Part shown: positions 36,166 to 48,402 of the stretch, one piece after another
How positions within the stretch are numbered: position 1 is the first letter of the stretch
Layout: each line of letters begins with the position of its first letter
Source: Arbacia lixula
Lineage: Eukaryota; Echinodermata; Echinoidea; Arbacioida; Arbaciidae
Direction: 5' to 3'
NCBI GenBank assembly: GCA_963669155.1
Contig: OZ022587.1
Coordinates: 18,800,694-18,864,693, forward strand
DNA length: 64,000 bases
The notes under the pieces: model-generated
The model's input: only the letters and a program-made list of their open reading frames with translations
What the model was told of the DNA's origin: nothing
Databases searched by the model: none
Made by a program: the position numbers and the translations under genes

Positions 36166-37384
36166 TCACGTTTTTCGAATTTATCGATCTTGAGTGCGGG
36201 GTTGATAAAACCGCTGCCGAATGCAGCGCCAACTATTTATGATATCGCACCGTAAGAGCTCACTTATATGAAACGTTAAGTTAAGGTACTGTTCTGCGTG
36301 TTCAATATCATCAGATCATTATGTAGAATGACGCCGACTTTTCCCTCTATTATTACAGGCAGTAACTTGAAAAGATGCTCAGAACAATTAATGTGTATAA
36401 TCATATTACAATTATGTGTTATGATTGTGGAAGTTCAAGGTGAAGTAACTAACTTGTCCACCCTGGTCTGCACATGGGTTCATATGTTTATACCGTTCAA
36501 CGACAACATGTTCACTTTCCATTTGACATGAATAATGTGTATTCCTGTGTTTGTCTTTCTTCATACGATGTACGTAATGAAACAACAACTCGTGTAGGTT
36601 ATTTTGGTTTGAAGTATACGTATTACTTTTTGTGAGAATTTATTTTTGTGAGAAATTTTTTATCCAATTCAAATTCAATTGTGGGCGTATTCTGAACAGG
36701 GAGCAATTCAGAATTAGCTAGAGCCTGTGTTGATAATGGCCTTGATCAATCCCGTATATCATCAACACTTTCAACAACGCTATCAAGGACCACCCTGTAA
36801 AGCATGAAAGTAATTTGCTGTAATACAATCGTGCTGTTAAACGTTACTTTGCACTGAAGAGATTGAACGGGGACCGTGTCATATCTTAAAATAAGGGAGT
36901 AAGTGAGAGAGAGGAAGTGTGTGTGTGTGTGTGTGTGCGTGCAAGAGAGAGAGAGAGAGAGAAGGAGAGAGCAAGAGAGATGCAGTGTAAAATAGAGTTA
37001 TAGCCAACTTGAAAGGAGAAACAAAGTGGGAAGCAAACTTTAAAGACAGGTTGACCCATTTGCAAAAAGTCATGAAACTCGGCAAGAATCAGCAGTATAC
37101 CATGTATACCCTAACGACAACCTGTATGAGAACCCATGGTCACACCTTCGCCCACCTTTTCAGGAAAAGTAAGAAAAAAAAACTATTTTCATTTGAAAGG
37201 CACCAGCCGTAGTATATTCATAATCGTATTGTCCCTGTCAGCGCGCGATGTGAGCATTGTTCCCATTGAACGCATGTATGGGCGCGGGCCATAGCGCACA
37301 ACGCTTTCCGTCCTCAGGTAGGCTATACGTTTTTGACGACCCGCCCAGAACCTCCTCAAAATCTAGCGATTGCTATAATTTCGC

Positions 37385-37628
37385 TTAAAGGGAATATACT
37401 GTAATGAGAAGACAAAAAAACTTTCAAAAGGTGATCGAGTTCACCACGAACATTTTGAGGATTTGTGATTTAGTCACTAATTACTCCAAATGTGGATCAC
37501 TTGAAGGAAATTATTTCAGCAATTTTTTAAAATGGACAATACATGCATTTAAAATCACTGGCAAGAAGATTGCTCGCGATTTCCTTTTGAAATTTGTTTT
37601 GTCTTGCCAGTGCAGTATATTCCCTTAA
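37385..37628. mobile_element. TTAA hairpin MITE, family 2, shortened copy
   Basis: Ends TTAAAGGGAATATACTG and CAGTATATTCCCTTAA. Much of the left arm is deleted compared with the copies at 13.26 and 26.89 kb, so only the outer ends and the right arm pair. Confidence 0.75.
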
Positions 37629-38577
37629 AAGTCAGTTTCCAGTTCTATTATTGGGCGGAAAGTTCGGATACGTACAGTATCTTCTCCCATTTACATTGAG
37701 ATATTAACTGCAAAAGGAAAACTCCTATTTAAATGAGAAAGATATTTGTCATGTTTGTGGGGCTACTTTCCAAGTGAAAGTTTAAATACCCAAAGAGTGA
37801 CGGTAACATGCAACTGCTCGTCAAAGTTACAGGTATAGACACACCAGTCAAATTAAATAGTCAAGTCGTTTATTATTCTCCTCTTGTCTTTTTGTTGAGT
37901 AGTTTGGAGTGGAAACTATTCAGTAAAGGGGTCTGGCTAAAGTAGACTAATTATTGTCGACTGGTTATCTACCCGACGAACTGATCAAAGTGCAAAGAGC
38001 ACAGAGCAATGATGCAGTGACAAGTCTTAGAGTACCAGACTATATTCGTCAGTTGGTGTTAAAAATGCTCAAAATCCTTGCAGCAAGGATAGTGCACGAG
38101 TACAGTATTGATCATACAAAACACTGGAGCAATATTGCCCATTCATAGCTCCACATAGAGCTACCAAACGCATCCATGCACATGCCTTGCGCACACACAG
38201 CCAGGGGTCTTACTCTAACGTAACGGGCACGCCGTACCAGCATCCATTCAAAATTATCTTTGGCGTTGCCCCGGGGCGTTGCTCGCCTAGATTTCGCAGG
38301 AGCTTTAATACATTTCTGATCTCAACTGACCAATTGAGTCTAGTAGTCACTTCATTGTCCCCCTCCTTTGTCTGTCAGCTGGATACCAAGTTGCGCATGA
38401 TAGTTAGTCTTCTGTTATGTAGAAAGACCCCTTTATGGAAGAGTTGAGTTAAGAGATTCCCATCATCCAGGCTCGCAGGAGCTAAAACAACTAGATTAGA
38501 TACACACAACCAATCATGCAAACAAACGGTAAGATTCCAAGAGCGAAGGCGATCGAAATAAATTATAAATGTCTTAC

Positions 38578-38790
38578 CTTTGTGTTTCCTTCTGCAACGA
38601 AATTGTCAGAAAATAGCTGCTGATTTCCCTTTGTCTGAAATTGGGTGATTCTTTTTATTTCAGAGAAAAGCCTAAAGAAGGGCAAGTCAGCGAGATGCAA
38701 CAGACGCGTATGATGTCGGTCTGAGTCGATCGCGATTCGCGTAAGATGTGAGTCAGAGTCGCTCACGCAAGGCACGATGCACGGCGTGCT
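38578..38790 (-). other. Gene B non-coding 5' leader exon
   Basis: On the sense strand it ends acacaaag|gtaagac. The 50 bases before the donor (aatcagcagctattttctga, then caatttcgttgcagaag) match the leader exon of gene C, and less closely that of gene A. This ties the exon to gene B although it lies 7.0 kb from the signal-peptide exon. The 5' edge is not determined, and the ATTGG block seen in A and C was not found just upstream here. Confidence 0.6.
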
Positions 38791-39925
38791 GGTCTCGTAA
38801 AATCCTCAAGCCTCTATTAGCCTGAGTTCAAGACGGTTGGATATTTATACCGCAGACAGTCAAAAATATACATTCTGATATCATTTTATTGGAAGGGTTG
38901 TTATAATGATATTTGATACATAGTACATGTAACATCAAACAGAAGTTTAACCCTCTCGTCACACGATAGACATTTTGTCGGTCTAAATGAGCTGCTTCGA
39001 TGAACATGTCGTTTGTTTTTCCAAAACAAAACCCCGCATTTTTTGTGTATGAAAACATCTGCCTAACCGTTTTTTTTTCGCTCCTCGATCGATTCGCTCA
39101 CGCTGACTTACGCGGAAACACAAAAAAACATCTTAATTATAAATCATTACTGGACATCCCTTCATATTTATAGCTCTAAATAATAGGCCTTTATGCAAAA
39201 CTACTTGAAATTAATCATTAATCATTTTTACTGGTAATCTGCAACCCTCTTCTTGCCAAGACCAACCAAACGTGCCCTCGTTTTTACGATGTAATTAGTC
39301 ATGCTATATATATATATATATGAGATGTCTAATATCTATAGATTTGTAGATGTGAGATACAAATAAGTGTCAATATAAACACGGCAAACTTGTTTATTTG
39401 CTTATAATTATATACCTATTAGTTCCCCCAATATTATGAAAAGCACTGATGCTGTACGCACTTCTAAGTGAGTAGTTTATTGTTCTTACATGTGTTAAGT
39501 TGTCGGCTCATATGCTCAAAGCGGACGAGCGAAAGAAGAATCGAATTCTAAATCAAGTTAGTACACAAATTGTCTGGCATTAAGGCTACTAAATCATGGT
39601 CAACGCCCAAGGGGCATCTTTCGAGATCATCCAATCAGAGTCCGCGAACTGGTGTCATGAAATCATGTTTATAAATAATTGTCGAATTTATAATCATGTG
39701 CGTCAAGTTTAATGGCAAGTGTTTTTTTTTTCATTTCGCAATGTGTAATATTGGCACAGATTTCAGAAAGTGTGTGCCACTATGTTTCCGGGCGGGGAAG
39801 GGCGTTTTTTTGATGCATGGAAAGCTAGACTTTGTAGGGTCTTATATTACAAGTTCGTGTCAATGCTAAACACATCCATACGGGCATTGTATCTAACGGA
39901 TTTCCCATTTTTAACTGGGAAGCAC

Positions 39926-40105
39926 TCGTTATTCCGAATGTTCGTTATTCCGAACATTAAGCGACAAATACTCGGAGGAACGAGCCCTTTTTCGTTTTCG
40001 GACTAACGAGCATTGGGGTATAGGCAATTTACGTGTTTTGGAATTACGAACCCTTGGCATAACGAAGCTTGGGAATAAACGAACCTTCGGAATATCGAAC
40101 TGTAA
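39926..40105. repeat. Cluster of 'gttcgttattccgaa' repeats
   Basis: Units such as ttcgttattccgaatg and ttcgttattccgaacatt are followed by variants on both strands (ggaattacgaacc, gcataacgaag, ggaataaacgaacctt, cggaatatcgaac). The 14-16-nt unit is partly self-complementary. Probably the end of a DNA transposon or a short satellite. Confidence 0.6.
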
Positions 40106-40120
40106 CCTTTTTAACCAAAA

Positions 40121-40465
40121 ACCGTGTGTCTAAAAAAAACTATACACTTTTGAAATGGCAGCCAAATGAAAAAAAAAAAATATACGATTCTGGGGGGGGG
40201 GGGGGGTGGAGATTATATGTATGGATAGCTTATGAACTAAACTTTCATATGACACGAAAACCTCTGAAAATAATTCATGCTTGGATGATCACTACTCACT
40301 TTTGTGCAGTGCTCATTCAAGCAATAATTATTTTTGTACGTTTTGGTGTCAGGTGAAAGTTGAGACCATAAGCTAGCCACACATGTAAATCATTCCCCCC
40401 AGAATCATTTTTTTTTTTATTCGGCAGCCATTTCAAAAGTGTATAGTTTTTTTGAGACACACGGT
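40121..40465. mobile_element. MITE with ACCGTGTGTCT ends
   Basis: Near-perfect inverted repeats of about 45 bp: ACCGTGTGTCTAAAAAAAAC then 'tatacacttttgaaatggc' at the left, and the complement at the right with one difference near the end. Further inward, 'gattctggggg' pairs with 'ccccccagaatc'. The interior is non-coding. Confidence 0.8.
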
Positions 40466-41306
40466 ATAGGAAAATAAATCTGACCCTGGCATACGTAGTA
40501 TATTATGTGCTTTCCTAAGCATCCATCTAGATCAATTAATTTGAGGAAAATACATGTGCTGTTCTACTCGTGATTCATATTATCATTTCATTATCATTTA
40601 ATTATCATGGCAGTCTGTAAGTTAGAAACATAGAGTAATTCAACCATGCAATTTAAATTTTGTACAAATTATATCATAACGTAATTATCATCGTGAACGT
40701 TTGCTTTGTTCACAGATGATACAATTGTGATGCATTTAAATATAACATAATAACTAGTTTTTAGACTATAATATTTGTAATTGCTTTTCGATTAGTAAAT
40801 TTTGATTAGATAAGATGATCACTGTAATCATGGTCAAATTTGATGTAGTGTATTACATTAAGAAAACGATTGAATTGCGCGGGGGATTGAAATGTTCGAG
40901 TTTTATATTTTCTTGTTTTTCTTGTTTTTTTCTGTTTTCAGTCTGTGAGGGGAACAAGTATCATGAACCTTTTCTTGAGCTACTATTCAAAGAATTCGAT
41001 GTCCACTTTTTTCATTTTCTTTATTTTTATTATAATACTAGTAACCATGATGGACCTAACTCTTTCCCTTTCTAAATGACCAACAAAACTTGAAAAAAAA
41101 AGAAAAATCAAGTGCGGCAACTTCTTTATATAGACCATAATCTTATCAACTTATAGATATTATTTATTTATTTATTTTTCTCTCCTTTTTTTTGGGGGGG
41201 GGGGGGGGGTGGGAGGGGGTGATGTCTTTTGTGTATTTTTTTTGTGAGTCGTGATTTAGTTAAAGGCATGTTCGCCTCAAGCTTCGCCACCTTTTTCAAA
41301 TCATTT

Positions 41307-41309
<3 letters not shown>

Positions 41310-41353
<44 letters not shown>
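41310..41353 (+). repeat. (TA)n microsatellite
   Basis: About 22 TA units. Confidence 0.9.
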
Positions 41354-41354
<1 letters not shown>

Positions 41355-42331
41355 CATCTTAAATTCAATGAATTGTATGTCATTGTGTTTGAAATAAAAT
41401 GATTTTATATCCTGTTGAGGAACAGAATTATACATTTGTTTCGTTTGTATGTAAAAAGTGTTTATGAAGGAAATTAATCTTCGAAATTCGCTTGAAGACA
41501 AATTGACATGAGGACGTAGTATGCAACTAATTCATTTAAAACAACAACTAGGTCTACTGTATGACAAAAGGAATCGAAACAGTTGTTTTGTAACTCAACT
41601 TCCTATTTGAAGTTTCCATCTCAGAACAACAACCAAATCTTTCACATAGTTCCGTCAAACTATCCGGGAATATAGTATATGACAGGACATTGGCGATCTT
41701 CCACATTCATATTCAAATGGTTTCCATATTTGGCACAACGAACAACACTCATATCCCTTATACGAGTCGATCAATATAGACATGACTCTAAAGCAGGAAC
41801 TTGCTAACCCTCAATATTCACACGTGAAGGTATAAATTACGAACAACTCCCCATAAAGCTTTAATCATATCCCTCCTACTTGCCTAGTTCGATCAAAATA
41901 AACGTTACTCTATCACAACCTACTGACGACCTTTCATGTTATATGGAGAGAGTTGAACAGTTAAGCAAACCTCAGCGTCACCCGATACTCTGGTCCACAG
42001 GTGATATCTCAATCGGGTAACATCATCCGTGGGTGTTTTTTGTTATGCAGTGTGATCTGAGTTGAGGTCACGAAATTGATGTGTTGATTAATCCCTTTGA
42101 TACCAGATTGACTGTTGCTCCATGGGAAGTGTGTATATAACATGTGAACAAATATCACAAGTGGCACGCAAAGGGTTAGTCCTAGTAAATGATTTGTGTT
42201 TCACTTACAGGTAAGGGCAAGCAGCGGGAAGAAATGTTAGCTCTTCACAAATTATATGGCATGCCCAGAAAATGTAAATGAGAAGACCATGTGCGCAGTC
42301 ACAGTAGCCTGTTAGAACGGACTGCTATTAA

Positions 42332-42765
42332 AGGGAAATTCCATCCCGAAAAAAAAGTTGGTGAGAAGAAAAAAACAGACAGATGAAAAAGAACATTCGT
42401 TGAGGTTCGAACAAAATTGTCAAAAACAGAGCTTTGAATGTTTAAATTCTTAAGTTGATGTCGTTTAATGTGAGCTTCTTTGCATATGTGTACCTTTTTT
42501 ATCATTATTATTTCCATTTTCTCAAGAAGGATTATTACCGTGCACATATACACACCTCAATGAAAAAGATATATTCCATCATCCACAAGCAGAAAACGGG
42601 AAATGTATGGAATCATACAGCACTCAACATATGGGGGAGCAGCTAGCATGTGACGTCACAAAATAAACTTTGATGGATCTTCGTCGGATCTTCATCAATA
42701 TAGCAGCTTTCATTTTGCTGCTATAGTTAAAACCAGGTTAACTTCAAAGTTAATTTTCAGGGCGG
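42332..42765. mobile_element. Degenerate MITE related to family 1
   Basis: Left edge TTAA then agggaaattcc. It has internal 'atgtgacgtcacaaa' (about 42649) and 'ttaattttcagggcgg' at the far end, the same landmarks as the 54.85-kb copy, but the right end is not intact. Confidence 0.5.
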
Positions 42766-42880
42766 TAAGCCTCAAATGTATTCCGGAAGCTTCTTATATT
42801 TCATTTTCCTGCCAAATTATACAAGTCTAATCTGCCACTTTCTCGCGGGGATGAATCGCCTAAAATGATTTGCATGTATT

Positions 42881-43115
42881 CTGCCCTACTCTGACAAAAG
42901 GAAGCAATTGACAAATCACTCAAATCTGGGCTATTTAATCTTAGATTGTACCGAGCATTCCCTAAAGATACGTCCGAAATCTGGACTAGAAATATTTATC
43001 TTCTGCGAGATATTCATGGTGTTGCACTGATGCCAATGCAAGTGAGAGACACATTTTGCTCATTTACAAGAACAGTCTCTATTGTTGGTTGCTTCCTTTT
43101 GCCAGAGTAGGGCAG
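42881..43115. mobile_element. MITE with CTGCCCTACTCTG ends, copy 1
   Basis: Inverted ends CTGCCCTACTCTGACAAAAG (left) and the complement with one change (right, ending at 43115), each followed inward by 'gaagcaa'. TATT stands directly outside both ends, a likely 4-bp target duplication. A second copy (inverted interior) is at 56028-56276. Confidence 0.8.
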
Positions 43116-44247
43116 TATTATTGCTTCGGGTTCCAGTAATCATGGTAATGATTCAGGCCGTTGTCATTTTAAAATCGATCAGCAGATGGCGCTATTTCGA
43201 AGTGCATAACGTCACGCGCCTGTAATTAATTTTACTTAAATTAAAGTTAAAACCGAGGCTTCGAGCCGATTTGCTCAAAATTCCCGGTGCTTGTGCGACT
43301 TCATGAGGTGCACATTTATATAATCATGGATCTGTCGATCTATGCTCAAGCGATGATTCTCGCTCAATATTTCAACTTTAGTTTTTCCAAAAGTTGCATT
43401 ACTGGCGTGCGCCCATAAAAGACAGGGTAGTCCATTTGCAAAAGTCATAAAAAATCGGCAGTAATCGGCTGTAAGCCTTAGCGTTAGAGTGTATGAAATC
43501 ATCCAGGTATCGAGTACGGAAGTGGTGTCGTCATATGAGCATGTTGTCAAGACAATTGGCTCTAAACAAACTCGCTCCAGTGAGGGATTAAGCGGTCCGA
43601 TATTGTCTATCGGGCTAGTGTCGGGCATTCCCAATGACAGTCCCCGTTGTGATCACCGCTGCTTGCTCTACCCGCATTGTTTAGAACCAGTTTTCTTGAC
43701 AATAACGTTTAAATTACGTCACATTTTGGTACTCTATAGCTTATAAGGAAAGATGAAAAGCAGCCTCGTTCAAATGCCCGTCTCGCGGGTGACCCTATAG
43801 GGCTACTCTGTCTTTTATCTACGCTCGTCGTGGATACCATGGTTTTTTTTTTCTGACCAAGCGTTTCTGTACCGAGAAGGGGGGGGGGGGGGGGCGGAGG
43901 GGGAGGGGGAGTGTTATTAGGCTTAAGCATCCAGACTCAGAAGTAAGCGCAGTGCACGAATAAACACCGGTTTAAAATGCACAGCCTGAATCCAAGACGC
44001 ATATTTGCTGCAATATTAAATCTCTCTGTCTGTGACCTACTTTGGCTAATTGATCTGCTTCAGATTTGATTCAACAAAGAAGCGAATGTCCACTTTCTGT
44101 CGTGCGCTAAACGACATCATCGGTTTTATTTGGAGGTTAATTAAGATGCCCATGCACGCGTACATACATTACATGTTCGGACGTTACGTCCAGAGTCGTG
44201 TATGTGCGGACGAAGCACGGCAAGGTCGTGGTATATGTATTGGAGGT

Positions 44248-44278
<31 letters not shown>

Positions 44279-44422
44279 GTAGTCTTTCGGGTGATACACT
44301 TATTTTGAAGGTTCCTTATTCCAAACACACACAAGTCGAATGTATGAGGGCTCGTTAACCCGAAAAGAGGCTATATACATTAGATACACTTCTATTACTG
44401 CTTGGCTGCTGTGTCTGCCTCT

Positions 44423-44695
44423 TTAAAGGGCGTATATTGTACTGGGAAGGCAAAAAAGCCTTCAAAATGTAATTGTTAGCAATCTTCTTGCCAATGGTCT
44501 TAAATGCATGTATTGTCTATTTTAGAAGCTTGCTGAAAGTTATTTGCCCTCAAATGATCTACATTTGGAGGGCAAATAACTTTCAGCAAGCTTCTAAAAT
44601 GGACAATACATGAATTTAAGACCATTGGCAAGAAGATTGCTAACAGTGACATTTTGAAGGCTTTTTCGCCTTCCCAGTACAGTATATGCCCTTTA
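44423..44695. mobile_element. TTAA hairpin MITE, family 2, copy 4
   Basis: Ends TTAAAGGGCGTATATTGTAC and GTACAGTATATGCCCTTTAA. The arms match copy 2 almost base for base but the loop is shorter, giving a near-perfect 125-bp-arm hairpin. Confidence 0.85.
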
Positions 44696-44949
44696 ACTTG
44701 AAGAGGAGTTTCGGTAAAAATAAACACACCATTAAAAAAAATGTTCGTATTGAACACCTTCATTCGCTTCTCCGCCCTAGATTCCAAGTATTGACCGGAG
44801 AGAAATTGTTCGCACACAGCAACTAATAATATCAAATAAGAGTGACATTCACCTGACTATCCTCTATGTTTACATATAAGATGTTTAGAATGCTTAAATG
44901 CTGTAAGATCGTTTGTTACAATGTTAACCTTTTGTGCCCTATTATTATT

Positions 44950-45154
44950 ATATTATGTTCGAGGACTTTTTCTCCCACAAGGCCTCATGGCCTTTCTATG
45001 AAGTTCTCTTCATTTCACTTTGTTATATTATGGCTATATTTACTTCATGTTTGATTATCTCGCGTGTGTTATGAATATATGTTGTTTATCTTGTAAGTAT
45101 GTTTTTAATGAAATGAATAAACCAACCAACCAACCAACCAACCAACCAACCAAC
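44950..45154 (+). mobile_element. Probable LINE 3' end with (AACC)n tail
   Basis: A 3'-UTR-like stretch ('cacaaggcctcatggcctttctatgaagttc') runs into 'aatgaaatgaataaa' and then a clean (CCAA)n tail at 45119-45154. This organisation is typical of CR1/L2-type non-LTR elements. No polymerase sequence is left. Confidence 0.5.
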
Positions 45155-45565
45155 TAGGGGTTTCATTATCCTCTCTGCCAATTTCGCTAAATTAGAGTAT
45201 GCACTTTCTTCTGCAATATACAGATGAAAAGTTATGTATTTGTATTAATTTCATTGGCCAATATAAATCATAAATAACAACTGACGCAAGACATCTCTTG
45301 GATAATATACATATTGCTATCTTATTAGATGTACCATGTTAAATGTACATTTAGCCTACCAATTAGAGGCCTTGAACAATTTTGCATGTTGCACATGACT
45401 GCACGCTAACCAGCACATGATGTAATAAAAATACTTCTTACTTGTCTCAAGTTTCGTTCTGTACTGACTTGGCTTGGCTTGCATTATTATATTGGCTTGC
45501 TATGACTACAAACAAACATGCTGTATCTGAAAAAAAACCCACAGATCCATTACCACGGTCACCGC

Positions 45566-45593
45566 AAAAAAAAAAAAAAAAAAAAAAAAAAAA
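45566..45593 (+). repeat. Poly-A run
   Basis: 28 A residues. Confidence 0.9.
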
Positions 45594-46169
45594 GAAAAAT
45601 CACCCACAGATAGTTCGATTTGGCTGATATCTTAACAGTCACGTGACCAGTGTTAGGTGCCAATGCTAACAAAATAAGGAAACCCGTCAAATGTCAACAT
45701 GGCAGTTCATCAATTTCCCGTAATACGGTAACGTCTATTTTGATCGAACTTTATGATGTTTATGAAAGGATGTGGTTGTTGTTACAGGTTCTTCATAGTG
45801 TATTAGATCGCTTATTTGCGATAACCATGGTAATGGATCTGGTTTCTTTTTTCTTCATATTAACGCAGCTAGATGTCCTCTCACAAGAATGGCCTCCATT
45901 ACCAGAACCTACTCGGACAATAGATAATTTGAACTTATTTGCAAAAAAATTAGACAAAATAATTTAGTTTTATTTTTGGTATCGGTTTTACAGATGCGGT
46001 TGTTTTGTTCTGCTCAGAACTCCCCCCCCCCCCCCCCTCCCCTCGTTATGTGTTTGACACTGTTACATAATTATTTGTGTGTGTCTCTTGTTTGTTAGTT
46101 TCATAAAATGTATACATGTATATCTTTATCGTTTTTCATTATTTTTGTGTTTGTTTTCATTGACTTATG

Positions 46170-46310
46170 TTGAAAAACTTTGAATATTTATCTTATTATT
46201 GTCATTGTTTTCATGAGGCACGGTCCTTATGAAAACAGCCCTATTGACTGATCGATGGCTCCCGTGCATAAATAAAACTAAATATAAAATATAAAACTAA
46301 AAAGTATAAT
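46170..46310 (+). mobile_element. Possible LINE 3'-UTR fragment
   Basis: 'catgaggcacggtcc' followed by 'tggctcccgtgcataaataa' and A/T-rich repeats resembles the 3' termini of CR1-like elements. The call rests on style only. Confidence 0.35.
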
Positions 46311-47004
46311 GTAATGAAGTTTGCATAATACTGAATGACAATTCGTTCACAATAACTCGAATCGAATATTTCTTTCATGTGTAAGTATAAAACTTTGTCC
46401 ATGAGAGGCTTTAATCGTTGGACAATCTGTTAATATTTACAACACTACACAAGTGTGATCAGTTTACGATATAATATGTACTAACTTCCCTGATACAAAA
46501 GTGATTCCAGTCATTGATATGACAGTACAGATGATTAACGGACTTATTAACGACGAGTTTCTGAACCACTCAACTTCCAGCATGGACTGTAGGATCAAAT
46601 TTGTTTTAAAAACTAAATTGATGTAGACGTCTGACTGCAATAGGCTATTCAATATCAATTCGTACCACCGGCTCGCCTAGACAATGACCGAGAAAAAATG
46701 AGAATAATAAATGGATAAGTCTTTTAAGTACCTGAGTCTATTTGTGAGTTTGGAAAACAAATGTCCCACAGCCTGGATGTCAGGCTACACTATTCATTTC
46801 CTTATCCGATTCCAACATTGCCTTACCCTAGGAGGGACCTGACATATCGCCCCCAAGGAAGCCATTCAGGGACGGACACACACTTGCACACTTACATTCG
46901 TGTGTTGTTAGATTAGAGATTGCGAAATGATGATACTTTCCATTAAATTGGTTGCACGTGATACAGCCTCGGCAATTATTTATAGAGTGGTAGCCTTCCT
47001 CGAC

Positions 47005-47049
47005 CTCTGATTGGTTGAGCTGTATAGATACATTACATCCACATGGGCT
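47005..47049 (+). promoter_or_regulatory. Candidate promoter of gene C (CCAAT box block)
   Basis: ATTGGTTGAGCTGTAT starts at 47010 and is identical to the block at 10606 in front of gene A's leader exon, with similar spacing to the leader-exon donor. Confidence 0.6.
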
Positions 47050-47278
47050 GGGAGCAAGGCTAACGAGAGGCCTTGCAGGTTGAGGGAAGTGCGCGCGCTT
47101 TTCTTCTCCGTTCATCTCGGATTGTCACTGCGCACAAACGGGTTCTTTTCTTCTTGTAGGCTTGCCGCACTCGCTATCACCACTACCTCTGAAACACCAT
47201 CCAATTTGTAGCCGAAGGAGAATCAGCCGTCATTTTTCCTCAGAATTTTGCGAAGTTGTTGCAGAAGATCTCTCAAAG
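47050..47278 (+). other. Gene C non-coding 5' leader exon
   Basis: Ends ctctcaaag|gtaagag (GT at 47279-47280). The last 60 bases (gagaatcagccgtcattttt, then cagaattttgcgaagttg, gcagaag) match the leader exons of A and B. The coding part begins 14.65 kb downstream. The 5' limit is estimated from the promoter block. Confidence 0.65.
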
Positions 47279-47984
47279 GTAAGAGTAGATTGCTGTTGTT
47301 GATTTCTACCGTCATTTAACATCTTCAAATCCCATTGTGGTCTGTGATGGTTGTGTTTATCTTTGGCACTTGCGAATTTGAGGCGGGCGGGGCAACGCCC
47401 AAGAGAATTTCGTTTGGATAATGGCGCTGGTTTGTGCGCGGGACGTTAACGAGATACTGCGTAAGCCAACTGCACAGCTCCACTGGCATCCAAAGACCCC
47501 TAGCTATGCCATGTCTGTGTGTGCGCGTATGTGTATGAATGTCTTCGATCTTGCCACTTTCCACATCACTGTGTATTGTTTGTTTGTTTTATCGATGTTC
47601 CTTTCTCAGATTTAATGCAAACATCTGCCTGTAGTAGTTGTTTGTCTCCTTGCCCTATCGAAAGGAATTAGGGCTATGATCATGATGGTGAAAGGCGCTG
47701 TGTGGAGGAGGAACGTGGTAGTGATAAACGGCACATATTAATGTGCGTTGATAGAGACGAAATTAATAGAACCACGCCCCTTCGACTGAGTGGTTCTATG
47801 CCAGAGTCACAAGAGCCCATTCCCAGTGTGCGCTTACCATTTATTTTCCTTGTATACTATTTCACTTCCTTCTTTTATTAGGCAGTCCGTTCCCATTATT
47901 CACACATCATGTATACTTCTTGTATGTACTTATATGTACCTGCACGAACACTACGTTCAATGTCAGATAAAAGCCTCCTGAAAA

Positions 47985-48222
47985 TTCGGTGAAGCGTGCC
48001 ATCAATTGGTGACAAAAGTTTCAATATATTAGCTCCGAAAATATGGAATAGTCTCCCTTGTAATATAAGAGAATGTTGATCATTATGAACTTTTAAGAAA
48101 GACTTCAAACATACCTACTTTCCAATAAACTCGTTATATTCCTTTTCATTTATGAAGATAGTAAGCGCTATTGGATTTTTGGTGTATACCCGTATTATTG
48201 TTATTATTAATATTATTATTAT

Positions 48223-48263
<41 letters not shown>

Positions 48264-48270
48264 TTATTAT
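47985..48270 (+). mobile_element. Decayed LINE polymerase C-terminus with TAA/TAG tail
   Basis: From about 47998 one frame reads VPSIGDKSFNILAPKIWNSL, then CNIREC, a stop, and after a second stop TFKKDFK. This matches the conserved C-terminal motif of CR1/Jockey-type polymerases (GDRSF..aaP.lWNsLP..iR....l..FK..LKt.l). The in-frame stops show it is dead. (TTA)n and (TAG)n repeats at 48193-48270 follow. Confidence 0.75.
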
Positions 48271-48368
48271 CAAGATAATCATTTCATCTCCTTGTACGGG
48301 GTATCCTATTCCCATAATACTTTCATGATTTCTTGTTATTGTCTAGTTCATATCCTTTTTGTCTCTCT

Positions 48369-48370
<2 letters not shown>

Positions 48371-48399
<29 letters not shown>
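48371..48399 (+). repeat. Poly-T run
   Basis: About 29 T residues. Confidence 0.9.

Positions 48400-48402
<3 letters not shown>

Larger units (their letters stand above)
31572..38577 (-). other. Gene B 5'-UTR intron (7.0 kb)
   Basis: Extends from the donor next to the leader exon (sense gtaagac) to the CTCCAG acceptor. It holds a 'gtagcccgg' minisatellite (33528-33573), G- and GT-rich DNA near 33.96 kb, a (GA)n tract at 35.08-35.23 kb, three dispersed repeats with relatives in the gene C intron (34.02, 35.28 and 35.93 kb) and a TTAA hairpin MITE (37385-37628). No other exon is supported. Confidence 0.6.
38800..46990. other. Intergenic region between divergent genes B and C
   Basis: No supported gene. 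It contains a 'ttcgttattccgaa' repeat cluster, several MITEs, (TA)n, poly-G runs and two LINE-like 3' ends. The frame at 45650-45967 (105 codons) has no recognisable motif and an ordinary composition, so I do not call it. Confidence 0.6.

Noticed and set aside
45650-45967. 105-codon frame with ordinary composition
   Set aside because: No signal peptide, motif or family resemblance; it sits among repeats, and part of its DNA (acggtaacgtctatttt) recurs near 14.34 kb in non-coding sequence.
46828-47115. Antisense 95-codon frame with a cysteine cluster (CRGCITC...CKCASVC)
   Set aside because: The spacing does not match the LU domain, it overlaps the gene C promoter block, and no matching exon or splice context was found. 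Chance is the simplest reading.
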